Below are positions 40,657-49,145 of a stretch of DNA of 64,000 bases, in pieces. Under the pieces are notes generated by a model. That model was given only the letters and a program-made list of their open reading frames with translations. It ran no database searches and was not told the origin of the DNA. The position numbers and the translations under genes are program-made. This stretch comes from Legionella gratiana (GTDB taxonomy: Bacteria > Pseudomonadota > Gammaproteobacteria > Legionellales > Legionellaceae): positions 1-64,000 of the forward strand of contig NZ_LNYE01000004.1 in the NCBI RefSeq assembly GCF_001467695.1, given 5' to 3'. The stretch's first letter is position 1. The number at the start of each line of letters is the position of its first letter.

Positions 40657-42921
40657 CTAATGAGTTACTGATGTACTAAATGTAGGAACATGTTCCACTT
40701 TAAAACTGTCATCTTCTTCTTTAGGTGGATTTCCTATTTTAGCCAAGAAACATCCAGCCAATTGCCAAGCTGTTTGTGCATACTCTGATGCTTCATTTAC
40801 ATATTCAGATAAGACTTTGGTTGTGCTTTTTACAAAATCGGAGGTCTGAGCATTTTTAATGAGTTTTGGAATGGGTGTAACCACTAATTCTGGCATAACA
40901 CAATTTAACTCCTCAGAAATATAGCGAAGTTGATCTGAATCCTCATTGATTTGTGTCAGTAAAAAATTGACCTCGTCGCGTGATTTTTCTTTTATCATTA
41001 TCTCCAATAGGCGCAATTGATTCATGACAAAGGGATTTTGATTCTCATTTAGCCAACGGAAAAGTGCGGGGTTTTCTTCCTTTTTACGAATCACATAATG
41101 ATATAAGTTATGGAGTTTTTTTCGCGTTTCAAGTTCATTTTTAGGCATTGTTTGTAATGAATAAATATCCAACGCTTTCATGATGTCTTCAAATTTTTCT
41201 TGGGTTAATGGAAGATTTATTTTGTTTAATAAAATAAGAAGATCTTTCTCTGGTTCATTAATAGAGAGCAATTTTTTTACATGCTTTCGAGGCGATTTTT
41301 TAGGTGACTCCTCAAGAGTCCATGATTCCGGAGCTACATATTCAGGTAGATTGGGTTTAAATAAACCTGTCCAGCCATAAGTCCAGCATCGTTTTATCAA
41401 TTTGATTACACCCGAAAAAAAACCTTGTTCTTTAGTAAAGCTTAACTCCAGTCTTGCTTCTGATAAAGCTTTTTGGGCAATTTGAATAATTTCCGGATTT
41501 TTTTCGGAATTGAGGTTTTTTAGGGCTAAGGTACATAAATCGACTACTCTTTGGTAATTTTCTTTTCCACCGCGTAGACCAAAATAGCGAATAATTCTTT
41601 TTGCATCAAATAAAAATAATTGATAACTAATTTGTTCATCAAAAAAAGAAGGATAGTTTAAAAAAGTTGTAAAGATTGCTTCTTTCACTGTTGTCTCTAA
41701 TTCAGGACGTGTCAACATAAAGCCGAGATGATGTATTGCTTGAGAACGGCTTTTAAAATTATCAGAATGGTGATAATACTCCATATAATCATGGAGTAAT
41801 TTGCTTATGGATTCAGAGCTTCCCTGATAATGTATTAAAAAATATTCAAAACAATTAATGGATTTGTTGCGTTTGATTAATCCGCTTATAAATGGACTTT
41901 CATCAGCTCCCCCAAGTTGCTTATTTTGCTCTTTAAAGGATTCAGGAACTACTGGATTTAAATTAATATTTTGGACCATTCTTTGCAGATTGAGTTGATT
42001 ATTTTGGTAAAATAATGCGATGTTTCCTTCTTGGGCATTTGTTCTTAGATAGCGATTTGTTAAGAAAGCGGTTTTATTAGCCAGCTCTTTGAAGGCAAGT
42101 TTATCATTTAAGAAAAAAAGTAATTCAATTGCAGAAGGTGAAAAAGAGTGATTTTTTTCTAATAATTTTTTCGTTAATTGATTAATATAGGTAGCAAGTG
42201 CTTTGTTGTAATGACCATTAAGGTAAAGGCGGATTGCTAAAATCAAATGAGACTCTTTGTTGGCATGTTCTAAGAATCTTTGAGGGATATAATGGAACAA
42301 TTCAAAGTGCTCAATAATATTAATAATCATCGCTTCTTTTTGGTTCGGTTCTATTTTGCTTAATTCATCAATAATGTTAGTTCCTGCCAATTTCATTAGA
42401 TGAGCTAATAGATAATGGGCATTAGGCATGGTCGCAAAATGGTTCATCCAGTACACAATAAGTTCGTGCTTTGCATATCTTCCAATTAAAGCTTCTGTTT
42501 GTTCTCTAGTAAGTAGGTGAAAATGAGGAACAGAACAAAGAATACTTACTGCAGCCTCAGGTTCTAATTCGTTTATCATCGCGTTTGTGAGTATTTTTAA
42601 ATCGAGTTGATGTATCAATGCATTAAGGCGAGACGGGGTATGATTATCACGAATGGTTAATCGATGTAACAAAGAAGTGCCTTTTAGAGAATCCAAATAC
42701 TCTTTTTGACTTAACAGATATATGATTAATAAAGATTTTACACTTGAGTTTTGGACGATTTGAATGGAGTCAATGATTTCTGGTAATGTCAAACATCCTT
42801 TTTTGAGTGTGGTTAAAAAATGTGCTTGGGATGCTGTATTTTTATTAATTGCAGTTAAATATTCTGGATTTCCCATAGCTGCTTTGAATAAATCAATGTT
42901 TTGTATTTTGCTTCCTGTCAT
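40657..42921 (-). CDS. Uncharacterised 754-residue protein, candidate Dot/Icm effector
   Basis: I do not recognise this large protein. It is predicted soluble and strongly helical, with Leu/Lys/Glu-rich repeating helices that suggest an alpha-solenoid. It has no signal peptide or clear membrane span. The last 25 residues contain an acidic cluster (PPKEEDDSFKVE) followed by small and polar residues (TFSTSVTH), similar to the E-block signals of many Dot/Icm substrates. GGAGAGG precedes the ATG. It is convergent with the acyltransferase (21-nt gap). I recall that effectors have been reported in the corresponding L. pneumophila region, but I could not check this. Confidence 0.8.
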   Translation of the reverse strand: MTGSKIQNIDLFKAAMGNPEYLTAINKNTASQAHFLTTLKKGCLTLPEIIDSIQIVQNSSVKSLLIIYLLSQKEYLDSLKGTSLLHRLTIRDNHTPSRLNALIHQLDLKILTNAMINELEPEAAVSILCSVPHFHLLTREQTEALIGRYAKHELIVYWMNHFATMPNAHYLLAHLMKLAGTNIIDELSKIEPNQKEAMIINIIEHFELFHYIPQRFLEHANKESHLILAIRLYLNGHYNKALATYINQLTKKLLEKNHSFSPSAIELLFFLNDKLAFKELANKTAFLTNRYLRTNAQEGNIALFYQNNQLNLQRMVQNINLNPVVPESFKEQNKQLGGADESPFISGLIKRNKSINCFEYFLIHYQGSSESISKLLHDYMEYYHHSDNFKSRSQAIHHLGFMLTRPELETTVKEAIFTTFLNYPSFFDEQISYQLFLFDAKRIIRYFGLRGGKENYQRVVDLCTLALKNLNSEKNPEIIQIAQKALSEARLELSFTKEQGFFSGVIKLIKRCWTYGWTGLFKPNLPEYVAPESWTLEESPKKSPRKHVKKLLSINEPEKDLLILLNKINLPLTQEKFEDIMKALDIYSLQTMPKNELETRKKLHNLYHYVIRKKEENPALFRWLNENQNPFVMNQLRLLEIMIKEKSRDEVNFLLTQINEDSDQLRYISEELNCVMPELVVTPIPKLIKNAQTSDFVKSTTKVLSEYVNEASEYAQTAWQLAGCFLAKIGNPPKEEDDSFKVEHVPTFSTSVTH

Positions 42922-43041
42922 AGCCCTCTCCTATAGAACTCACATCGGCTTCCAATTTAAAGGTGAAAGGTACGAGTTGAGCCTTCATTCAGAATAACTC
43001 TTTGTAAAAAAAATTCAATACTTGTGTTAATTTTGCCTCAG

Positions 43042-43066
43042 TATAGGACAAATTTTTTGTCCTATA
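43042..43066. repeat. Perfect 11-bp palindrome upstream of the 754-residue gene
   Basis: TATAGGACAAA (43042-43052) is inverted exactly at 43056-43066 with a 3-nt centre. It lies about 120 nt upstream of the minus-strand gene start and beyond a weak promoter (TTGAAT, 16 nt, TATTCT on the minus strand). It could be an operator or a dapF terminator. It lacks GC content for the latter. Confidence 0.55.
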
Positions 43067-43159
43067 TCACATAATTGTGTTGTTATTGGCAGATTTATAT
43101 GAAGTGATTTTATATCCTGGGCTAAGTTTATAAGAGCGAGAACACGAAGAAAGGGATCG

Positions 43160-43990
43160 CTAAAATAATGTGCCTTCATAAACAAAAACAGCAGGGCCAG
43201 TTAAGCAAATTGGTTGATTAAACTCTGGCCAATCAATCAGCAAATCACCGCCAGGTAAAGTAACTGTTATTTGTTTATCCATCTTATAATATAAACATCC
43301 TACTGCCGCGGCTGCAACGGCTCCACTGCCGCATGCTTGTGTTTCCCCACAACCCCGTTCAAAGACCCTTAATTTAATATGTTGCGGAGTTACAATTTGC
43401 ATAAATCCAACATTTGCTTGCTCGGGAAAACACGGATGTAGGCTTATTTGTTTTCCCAAAGTAAGCACAGGAGCTGCTTGTATATCCTGAACCAATAAAA
43501 CAGCATGAGGATTACCAACGCTTAGAGCATGTAAGAAAAGCGTTTCATGGTTTGAAAGCTCTAAAGTGTATTTTTCAGATTGCTCTTTAGCCAGGAGAGG
43601 GATATCTCCGGGTGCTAATTTTGGAATACCCATATCCACACGTACATGTTGATCGGCATTAATATGTAAATTCATTTTTGTTGTTTTAGTGGCAATTGTT
43701 AAATGGTTTTTATCGGTTAAACCATAATATTTGGCAAATAATGCAAGGCAGCGTGCTCCATTTCCACATTGTCCTACTTCTTGGCCGTCAGCATTAAAAA
43801 TTCGATAATTAAAATCAACTCCTTCTTGATAGCTGGATTCAATCAGCAAGCATTGATCAAAACCAATGCCCGTATTACGTTGAGCCATTATAGCTATTTG
43901 TTGAGGATTGAGGTTTATATGTTGATTAATGCCATCAATCACTATGAAATCATTGCCTAAACCATGCATTTTGGTAAATCTAATGGCCAT
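43160..43990 (-). CDS. dapF: Diaminopimelate epimerase
   Basis: DapF converts LL- to meso-diaminopimelate for lysine and peptidoglycan synthesis. The two catalytic cysteines are seen in GQCGNGARC and ERGCGETQACGSG. The start FTKMHGLGNDFIVIDG is canonical. Two ATGs are adjacent (43993 and 43990). AGGA spacing favours the second. lptM lies directly upstream, as in enterobacteria. Confidence 0.97.
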   Translation of the reverse strand: MAIRFTKMHGLGNDFIVIDGINQHINLNPQQIAIMAQRNTGIGFDQCLLIESSYQEGVDFNYRIFNADGQEVGQCGNGARCLALFAKYYGLTDKNHLTIATKTTKMNLHINADQHVRVDMGIPKLAPGDIPLLAKEQSEKYTLELSNHETLFLHALSVGNPHAVLLVQDIQAAPVLTLGKQISLHPCFPEQANVGFMQIVTPQHIKLRVFERGCGETQACGSGAVAAAAVGCLYYKMDKQITVTLPGGDLLIDWPEFNQPICLTGPAVFVYEGTLF

Positions 43991-44038
43991 CATTTTTCCT
44001 ATTGAAAATTATCTAACTGGTTTTATTTAGAAGTCCCG

Positions 44039-44152
44039 TTATTTACTTGGAGCATTTTTTGTCGATTCTGGCAAATAAAGTGGTCCTTTTTGTCCACAAC
44101 TTGATATAAATAAAGTGATGCCAATTACCAATACTAAGTGTAGTCGTTTCAT
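44039..44152 (-). CDS. lptM: LPS assembly lipoprotein LptM (YifL)
   Basis: This 37-residue lipoprotein was read directly on the minus strand. A short hydrophobic signal (MKRLHLVLVIGITLFISS) ends at the lipobox Cys19. It is followed by GQKGPLYLP, the hallmark of LptM/YifL, which helps mature the LptD/E translocon in the outer membrane. It lies 48 nt upstream of dapF, the same linkage as in E. coli. Confidence 0.88.
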   Translation of the reverse strand: MKRLHLVLVIGITLFISSCGQKGPLYLPESTKNAPSK

Positions 44153-44170
44153 TAAAAAGAGTCATTAATT

Positions 44171-44299
44171 ATGAAAAAAAGAGTATTTACCACTTATTGG
44201 CGTAAAAATTCAAGTAATATAATAATATTGGTTGTTTTTATTTTGCCCGTATTTGTCACTTATTTTTATGAGGTTATTTTTTTTAAGCACAGTATTTAA
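44171..44299 (+). CDS. Possible small membrane protein
   Basis: A 42-residue frame starts MKKRVFTTYWRKNSSN and continues with one strongly hydrophobic span (IIILVVFILPVFVTYFY). Positive residues before the span would place the N terminus in the cytoplasm. It is divergent from lptM and has no clear ribosome-binding site. I do not recognise it. Confidence 0.4.
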   Translation: MKKRVFTTYWRKNSSNIIILVVFILPVFVTYFYEVIFFKHSI

Positions 44300-44364
44300 A
44301 GGGTATAACTTGCACTGTGCTTATGCATTAGCGATAATTTCTCTTTTTTGTCAGGGGATTGGTT

Positions 44365-45018
44365 TTGAATGTGTTTATAAATGAGTCTGGAGATCACGCT
44401 CAAGCATGTGTTATTTGGATGCATGGATTAGGTGCTGATGCTTCTGACATGATGGGTTTAGTTGATCAATTAACAGTTACTGATATCGTGTTACGCCATG
44501 TATTTATCAATGCGCCTCAGCGTCCGGTCACGCTTAATGGCGGAATGGTTATGCCTGCATGGTATGATATTATGGGTATGAAATTAATAGATAGAGAAGA
44601 TAAAGAGGGAATCGAGCAGTCTGAATTGTTGATTCGAAAAGTTATGGAGGAGCAATTAAACGACGGTTTTTCATACAATCAGATTTTTTTAGCGGGCTTT
44701 TCACAAGGAGGGGCTATGGCATTACATACAGCTCTTCATACCCCAGCTCAACTCGCTGGAGTGATTGCTTTGTCGGCTTATTTGCCTCTAGCGGCACATA
44801 ATAGGCCAAAACTCGATAAAAGTACGCCTTTTTTTATAGGGTCTGGGCAATTTGATCCTCTTGTTTTGCCTCAATGGACTGAATTAAGTAAAGATTGGCT
44901 ATTGAATCAAGGATATAAAAATATTTCTTATTATCAGTATCCTATGGAACATTCAGTTTGTTATGAAGAAATTAAAGAGCTTAGCTTTTGGTTAAAACAA
45001 GTTACGGGAGAAGCGTAA
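44365..45018 (+). CDS. Carboxylesterase/phospholipase family alpha/beta hydrolase
   Basis: This cytoplasmic serine hydrolase belongs to the carboxylesterase group that includes YpfH and Pseudomonas EstB/carboxylesterase II. It has the oxyanion region IWMHGLGADASD, the nucleophile Ser113 in AGFSQGGAM, Asp164 in GQFDPLV and His196 in PMEHSV. The frame opens with TTG at 44359, but AGGGGA at 44353-44358 is correctly spaced for the TTG at 44365 (217 residues). It overlaps ratA by one base. The substrate is unknown; short acyl esters are usual. Confidence 0.88.
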   Translation: MNVFINESGDHAQACVIWMHGLGADASDMMGLVDQLTVTDIVLRHVFINAPQRPVTLNGGMVMPAWYDIMGMKLIDREDKEGIEQSELLIRKVMEEQLNDGFSYNQIFLAGFSQGGAMALHTALHTPAQLAGVIALSAYLPLAAHNRPKLDKSTPFFIGSGQFDPLVLPQWTELSKDWLLNQGYKNISYYQYPMEHSVCYEEIKELSFWLKQVTGEA

Positions 45019-45452
45019 TGCCCATAGTGAAGAAATCACGAACTGTTAACTATACGTGTGAGCAAATGTTTGCTTTGGTGAATGAAGTAGAGCATTATGC
45101 GGAGTTTTTACCTTATTGTTCTGAAAGTTTAGTGCATCACCGTGATGAAGATGAAGTCCAAGCAACTTTGGTGATTGGTGCTGCAGGAATGAGTAAATCG
45201 TTTACTACACGTAACAGACTCCAAATTAATAAAATGATAGAAATTCGGCTTGTTGATGGTCCATTCAGTCATTTAGAGGGTTTTTGGCGTTTTGATGAAG
45301 TAGAAGAAGGGTGCAAAGTTTCTTTTGACTTGGAATTTGAATTTGCTGGACGTATGTTTTCTATGCTTCTTGGGCCAGTATTTGAGCAGGTTACTGATAA
45401 AATGGTAGATTCTTTCTGTGAGCGAGCAAAAACAATTTATGGTAAAGATTGA
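45018..45452 (+). CDS. ratA: RatA, START-like ubiquinone-binding/ribosome-association protein
   Basis: The protein is a 144-residue START/coenzyme Q-binding (Coq10-like) protein with the family stretch MFALVNEVEHYAEFLPYCSE. In E. coli, RatA (PasT) was reported to block 50S-30S association. Its family relatives bind quinones. Its ATG overlaps the stop of the esterase. The frame upstream (44988) is not used. It is followed by ratB in an overlapping pair. Confidence 0.9.
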   Translation: MPIVKKSRTVNYTCEQMFALVNEVEHYAEFLPYCSESLVHHRDEDEVQATLVIGAAGMSKSFTTRNRLQINKMIEIRLVDGPFSHLEGFWRFDEVEEGCKVSFDLEFEFAGRMFSMLLGPVFEQVTDKMVDSFCERAKTIYGKD

Positions 45453-45726
45453 AGTTGTTTATGTGCCTTTAAAAAAAACTGTAGTACATAAGATACTTGA
45501 GCTCAAATTAGGGGCGACAGTTTCTGATGCCCTTCATGCATCAGAAATATACGTCACTTATCCTGAGACACGTAGTTTTCCTGTTGGCATTTTTTCAAAA
45601 CAAGTCTCTTTGGATCAAGTACTTAAAGAAGGGGACAGGATAGAAATATACAGGCCGTTGATTTTGGATCCTAAAGAAAATCGACGGAAAAAAGCAAAAG
45701 TTCTTTCGGAAAAAAACAAATCGTAA
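45439..45726 (+). CDS. ratB: RnfH/RatB ubiquitin-fold protein
   Basis: This small beta-grasp protein of the RnfH family is linked to ratA in many gammaproteobacteria. VEVVYVPL-like start (KIEVVYVPLKKTVV) and GDRIEIYRPLILDPKENRRK are diagnostic. The ATG at 45439 gives 95 residues and overlaps ratA by 14 nt. The GTG at 45418 in frame is an alternative. Its role as an antitoxin to RatA is not established. Confidence 0.9.
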   Translation: MVKIEVVYVPLKKTVVHKILELKLGATVSDALHASEIYVTYPETRSFPVGIFSKQVSLDQVLKEGDRIEIYRPLILDPKENRRKKAKVLSEKNKS

Positions 45727-45796
45727 TCTTAGGATGCAACAGAATTTGAGTTTTTACGTAAGGATAAAGCCCGAAAGCAATAAATCCCAATTAGAA

Positions 45797-45832
45797 GAAC
45801 GTGAGTTCGATATAAAAAATTTTATATCGAAC
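45797..45832. repeat. Palindromic repeat between ratB and bamE, likely bidirectional terminator
   Basis: GTTCGATATAAAA (45805-45817) is exactly inverted at 45820-45832 with a 2-nt loop. The left arm continues a GAACGTGAGTTCGA sequence that recurs at 59111-59134 and, inverted, at 59534-59554. It sits between convergent genes, so it may also end both transcripts. Confidence 0.65.
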
Positions 45833-45854
45833 TGATTTTGTTTGGAATTGCCAT

Positions 45855-46220
45855 TTATTCTTGATTGATGTCTGGTTGTGCGAGTGCTGTCCCTACACCA
45901 GGGTTTAGTTTGTCGCGCTCTATACGAGTCAGTCTATCATTATGGAAATATAAGCTCACAGTAGACATTTTGATAGGTCCGTGGCCTCTACGCCAAGTAT
46001 AGGCATAATCCCAGCGATCATGATTAAATACAGGGCTTAGTAAGCTCGTTCCCAATAATATAGCGACATCATTCTTACTCATTCCGATCTTTAAACGGTC
46101 AAGAGTGGATTTTGGTAATAAATTTCCTTGTTGTACTACGCGTCGAGAAAGATCGAACGAGGTACAATGGGTTAGGGTTAAGGTAAGTACAATTCCTAAT
46201 AGAAAAATTATTATTCTCAT
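45855..46220 (-). CDS. bamE: Outer membrane assembly factor BamE
   Basis: BamE (SmpA/OmlA) is a small lipoprotein of the BAM complex. The ATG at 46220 gives a signal peptide ending at Cys19. The lipobox LTHC has an unusual His at -1. The mature part has the BamE core IGMSKNDVAILLGTSLL and WDYAYTWRRG. Ten more residues would be added from 46250. It is divergent from fur, a linkage common in gammaproteobacteria. Confidence 0.93.
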   Translation of the reverse strand: MRIIIFLLGIVLTLTLTHCTSFDLSRRVVQQGNLLPKSTLDRLKIGMSKNDVAILLGTSLLSPVFNHDRWDYAYTWRRGHGPIKMSTVSLYFHNDRLTRIERDKLNPGVGTALAQPDINQE

Positions 46221-46318
46221 TTTTTTGCCTATCGTGAAAAATTTCGCCATAATAACACGTCAGTTAATGAAACACACCTGCAATAGTAAAGGCAACTTTA
46301 TTGCATTGAGGAGCACTA

Positions 46319-46738
46319 ATGGAAGAAAGTAAGCAGCTAAAAAATGCTGGATTAAAAATTACTTTACCACGTTTAAAAGTATTGCAAATCTTGGAGCAAT
46401 CTCCAAATCATCATTTAAGTGCAGAAGGAGTTTATAAAGCATTGCTTGAGACTGGGGAAGATGTAGGGCTTGCCACAGTATATCGTGTGTTAACGCAATT
46501 CGAAGCTGCGGGATTAGTTACTCGTCATAATTTTGAGGGAGGACATTCAGTATTTGAATTGAGCCAAGGAGAGCATCATGACCATTTGGTATGCATAAGA
46601 TGTGGTTGTGTGGAAGAGTTTGTTGATGAACTAATAGAGCAAAGGCAGAAAACTATTGCTGATAGAGCTCATTTTCAGATGACGGATCATGCTTTAAATA
46701 TTTATGGAATATGTCCCAAGTGTCAACAATTAACCTGA
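46319..46738 (+). CDS. fur: Ferric uptake regulator Fur
   Basis: Fur is the iron-responsive repressor. The N-terminal winged helix (LKITLPRLKVLQILE, GLATVYRVLTQFEAAGLV) and the C-terminal metal region (EGEHHDH-type GEHHDHLVCIRCGCVEEF, and CPKC) are intact. Length is 139 residues. GAGGAG precedes the ATG. Confidence 0.96.
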   Translation: MEESKQLKNAGLKITLPRLKVLQILEQSPNHHLSAEGVYKALLETGEDVGLATVYRVLTQFEAAGLVTRHNFEGGHSVFELSQGEHHDHLVCIRCGCVEEFVDELIEQRQKTIADRAHFQMTDHALNIYGICPKCQQLT

Positions 46739-46748
46739 GTTCGAGGTT

Positions 46749-48161
46749 TTATAGTTCTTTTTTACCGAGTAGGAAAAAAGTTTTTACAGTGCCTATCCCT
46801 TTCATTTCTAGAGTTCCTCTCGGTTCCATAATGAATTCATCTTCAAGCATAAAAGCCATTTTTTCTGAAATATGAATTTTATTAGGAAGGGAGGTTTCTT
46901 CCAATCGGCTCGCTAAATTGACTACATTCCCCCATATATCATAAACAAATTTTTTATGGCCAATAACACCTGCAATTACAGTGCCATAAGTGATGCCGAT
47001 ACGAAATTGGAGTTGCATTTTATTTTCTTGATTAAACACCATCATTTTTTCCAGGATAGCTAGGGCATAGTTTGCTATATTGATGGCATGCCTTGTTGTT
47101 TGTTCAGGAACACCTGATACAGCCATATAGTTATCACCTATAGTTTTTACTTTTTCAACATGATATTTTTCAGTGAGGAGATCAAATTCAGCAAATAGAC
47201 GATTTAGGATATTTACCGTTTTTTTGGCGCCTAATTGCTCTGTTAGCTGAGTAAAATTGATAATATCTGCAAACATGACACTGGCTTGAGAAAACTCATC
47301 AGCAATATCCTCCTCACCCATTTTCAAGCGTGATGCGATAGGTTCTGGCAAAATATTTAATAGTAATAAATCATTTTCATCATTAGCTTTTGAAATTGAT
47401 TTTAATGCATGAATAATAAAGAAGATCATGAGTATTGTTGATAAAAATGTAAATAATAGGGTCAAAGTAATAACTTTTGACATCTTAGCGTCAATTTTTT
47501 CATTGCTAAGTAAAGTTCGATAATCTACATGCTCAAAAAAAGCCTGCAATGGTTTCATTATATTTAATTTTGCCATTAAGTATTCATGACCAAAAACCAG
47601 ATTTTGGGCGAGCTTAGGGTTAGGTTCTCCGATAATAGTATAATTACCTTCTTTATCTTGATATTTCCCTTCGATCATATTCATCGCTTTAACTTCGGTC
47701 TTTACCAGCTCATTACTTTTATTTTCAACCTCTGTCAGCAATGCGAATTCTTTCAGGCTGAAATTATGCTCTAGCATCATTGCCGCGATGGACTTTTTTT
47801 CGCCATAAGGTTGGGGGCGTTTATCGTCAATTATTAAATCCCAATAAATTTCATCATAGTTTAATGGCCTAGGTGATTGTCCCGCCCGTATTGACAGAAT
47901 TTCATTATAATAATCGCGGTATTTCTTTTCGCCAGTCATCACATAAAGTCGTACCATATCCGTTAAGTCATCAGAGCTTTGGCGAAGGCCGTCAGCGATT
48001 AGATAAGATTGATAACGTTCATTGGCGTCAATATTTTCTTGTATAGCAATATGTTTTAATGAAAATAAACTTATGATTAGACCCAAAAGCGAAAGAGTCA
48101 GGAAAAAGAAAAAGTACTTTAGGAAGTAGGCATTTTTAAGATTGAGCTTGGTTATTCGCAT
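46749..48161 (-). CDS. Membrane-bound class III adenylate cyclase
   Basis: Two transmembrane helices (about 15-36 and 229-252) flank a periplasmic sensor region. The catalytic domain (about 290-450) follows directly without a clear HAMP. The metal aspartates are Asp299 (FADI) and Asp343 (TIGDNY). The purine-selecting pair is Lys339 (VKTIGD) and Asp408 (YDIWGN), which indicates ATP over GTP. Asn415 and Arg419 complete the site. It should therefore make cAMP in response to an envelope signal. It is convergent with fur and divergent from an MBL-fold gene. Confidence 0.92.
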   Translation of the reverse strand: MRITKLNLKNAYFLKYFFFFLTLSLLGLIISLFSLKHIAIQENIDANERYQSYLIADGLRQSSDDLTDMVRLYVMTGEKKYRDYYNEILSIRAGQSPRPLNYDEIYWDLIIDDKRPQPYGEKKSIAAMMLEHNFSLKEFALLTEVENKSNELVKTEVKAMNMIEGKYQDKEGNYTIIGEPNPKLAQNLVFGHEYLMAKLNIMKPLQAFFEHVDYRTLLSNEKIDAKMSKVITLTLLFTFLSTILMIFFIIHALKSISKANDENDLLLLNILPEPIASRLKMGEEDIADEFSQASVMFADIINFTQLTEQLGAKKTVNILNRLFAEFDLLTEKYHVEKVKTIGDNYMAVSGVPEQTTRHAINIANYALAILEKMMVFNQENKMQLQFRIGITYGTVIAGVIGHKKFVYDIWGNVVNLASRLEETSLPNKIHISEKMAFMLEDEFIMEPRGTLEMKGIGTVKTFFLLGKKEL

Positions 48162-48330
48162 TTTGCTCTAAAGTGTTGTCATCTTACGTTGAAGAATAGC
48201 TTATTTATATTAATTGAGCTATTTCTAATAACCGATTTTAAATGCTATTCTAAAAGAAAGCGATAGCATATTTATCAAAGGAATTTTTAGAACTCAGACT
48301 CGGGTTTTAATTTAACTCAGGGATTTATTC

Positions 48331-49095
48331 ATGAAACTATTATTCTTAGGAGCTGGTAGTGGTTTGGGAACGGATTCTAAAAATTTTCAATCAAATATGC
48401 TTCTTCTCACTGATAAAGGTAAAAAATTATTAATAGATTGTGGCACGGATATTCGTTTTTCATTATCTCGAGCTCATTATATCTCTCATGATATTGATGC
48501 AGTTTACATTAGTCATTTGCATGCTGATCACGTTGGTGGTTTAGAGTGGCTTGCATTTCAGCGTAAATTCGCTGTTCAGAGTGAAGCACCTCAGTTAATT
48601 ATACATGAACACTTAGCTCATCCACTATGGAATAATAGTCTCAGTGGTGGTTTAAGAACACTTAATGAGAAAGAGGCTACATTGAATGATTTCTTTAGAG
48701 TAACTATTGTTAATGACGGTCAAATTTTTCAATGGGAAGGATTACAGCTGAATTTAATTAAAACAGTTCATATTCACTCTAATAAGAGATTAATACCTAG
48801 TTATGGTTTGTATATAAGGTATCGCGACAAAAATTTTTTTATCACTACTGACACACAATTTACACCGGATCGGTTTAAAAAATATTATCATGAAGCATCA
48901 TTGATTTTTCATGATTGTGAAACGCTGGAGGTCCCTAGTGGAGTGCATGCTCATTTTAATCAATTAGATACACTTATTCCTGAGATTAAAGCGAAGGTTT
49001 GGTTATATCACTATAATGATGGCAAACTACCTGATGCTGAGTCCCATGGTTTTCTTGGTTTTGTTCAATGTGGTCAAATAATCGAGCTTAAGTAA
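48331..49095 (+). CDS. Metallo-beta-lactamase-fold hydrolase
   Basis: This 254-residue cytoplasmic protein has the MBL metal motif SHLHADHVGG and later ligands (TTDTQFT, FHDCE and a C-terminal His). The start KLLFLGAGSGLGTDSKNFQSN resembles the RNase Z and cyclic-nucleotide phosphodiesterase side of the superfamily. The divergent adenylate cyclase makes a cAMP phosphodiesterase role conceivable, but the sequence does not prove it. Confidence 0.85.
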   Translation: MKLLFLGAGSGLGTDSKNFQSNMLLLTDKGKKLLIDCGTDIRFSLSRAHYISHDIDAVYISHLHADHVGGLEWLAFQRKFAVQSEAPQLIIHEHLAHPLWNNSLSGGLRTLNEKEATLNDFFRVTIVNDGQIFQWEGLQLNLIKTVHIHSNKRLIPSYGLYIRYRDKNFFITTDTQFTPDRFKKYYHEASLIFHDCETLEVPSGVHAHFNQLDTLIPEIKAKVWLYHYNDGKLPDAESHGFLGFVQCGQIIELK

Positions 49096-49145
49096 ATAAT
49101 TGACTATAATTTAATTATTCTAAAAAGTTGTAATTGGTGCCCTAT

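Noticed and set aside
43060..43085. Possible CRP site (TGTGAT and related bases on the minus strand)
   Set aside because: Only one half-site resembles TGTGA. The other half does not match TCACA at the right spacing.
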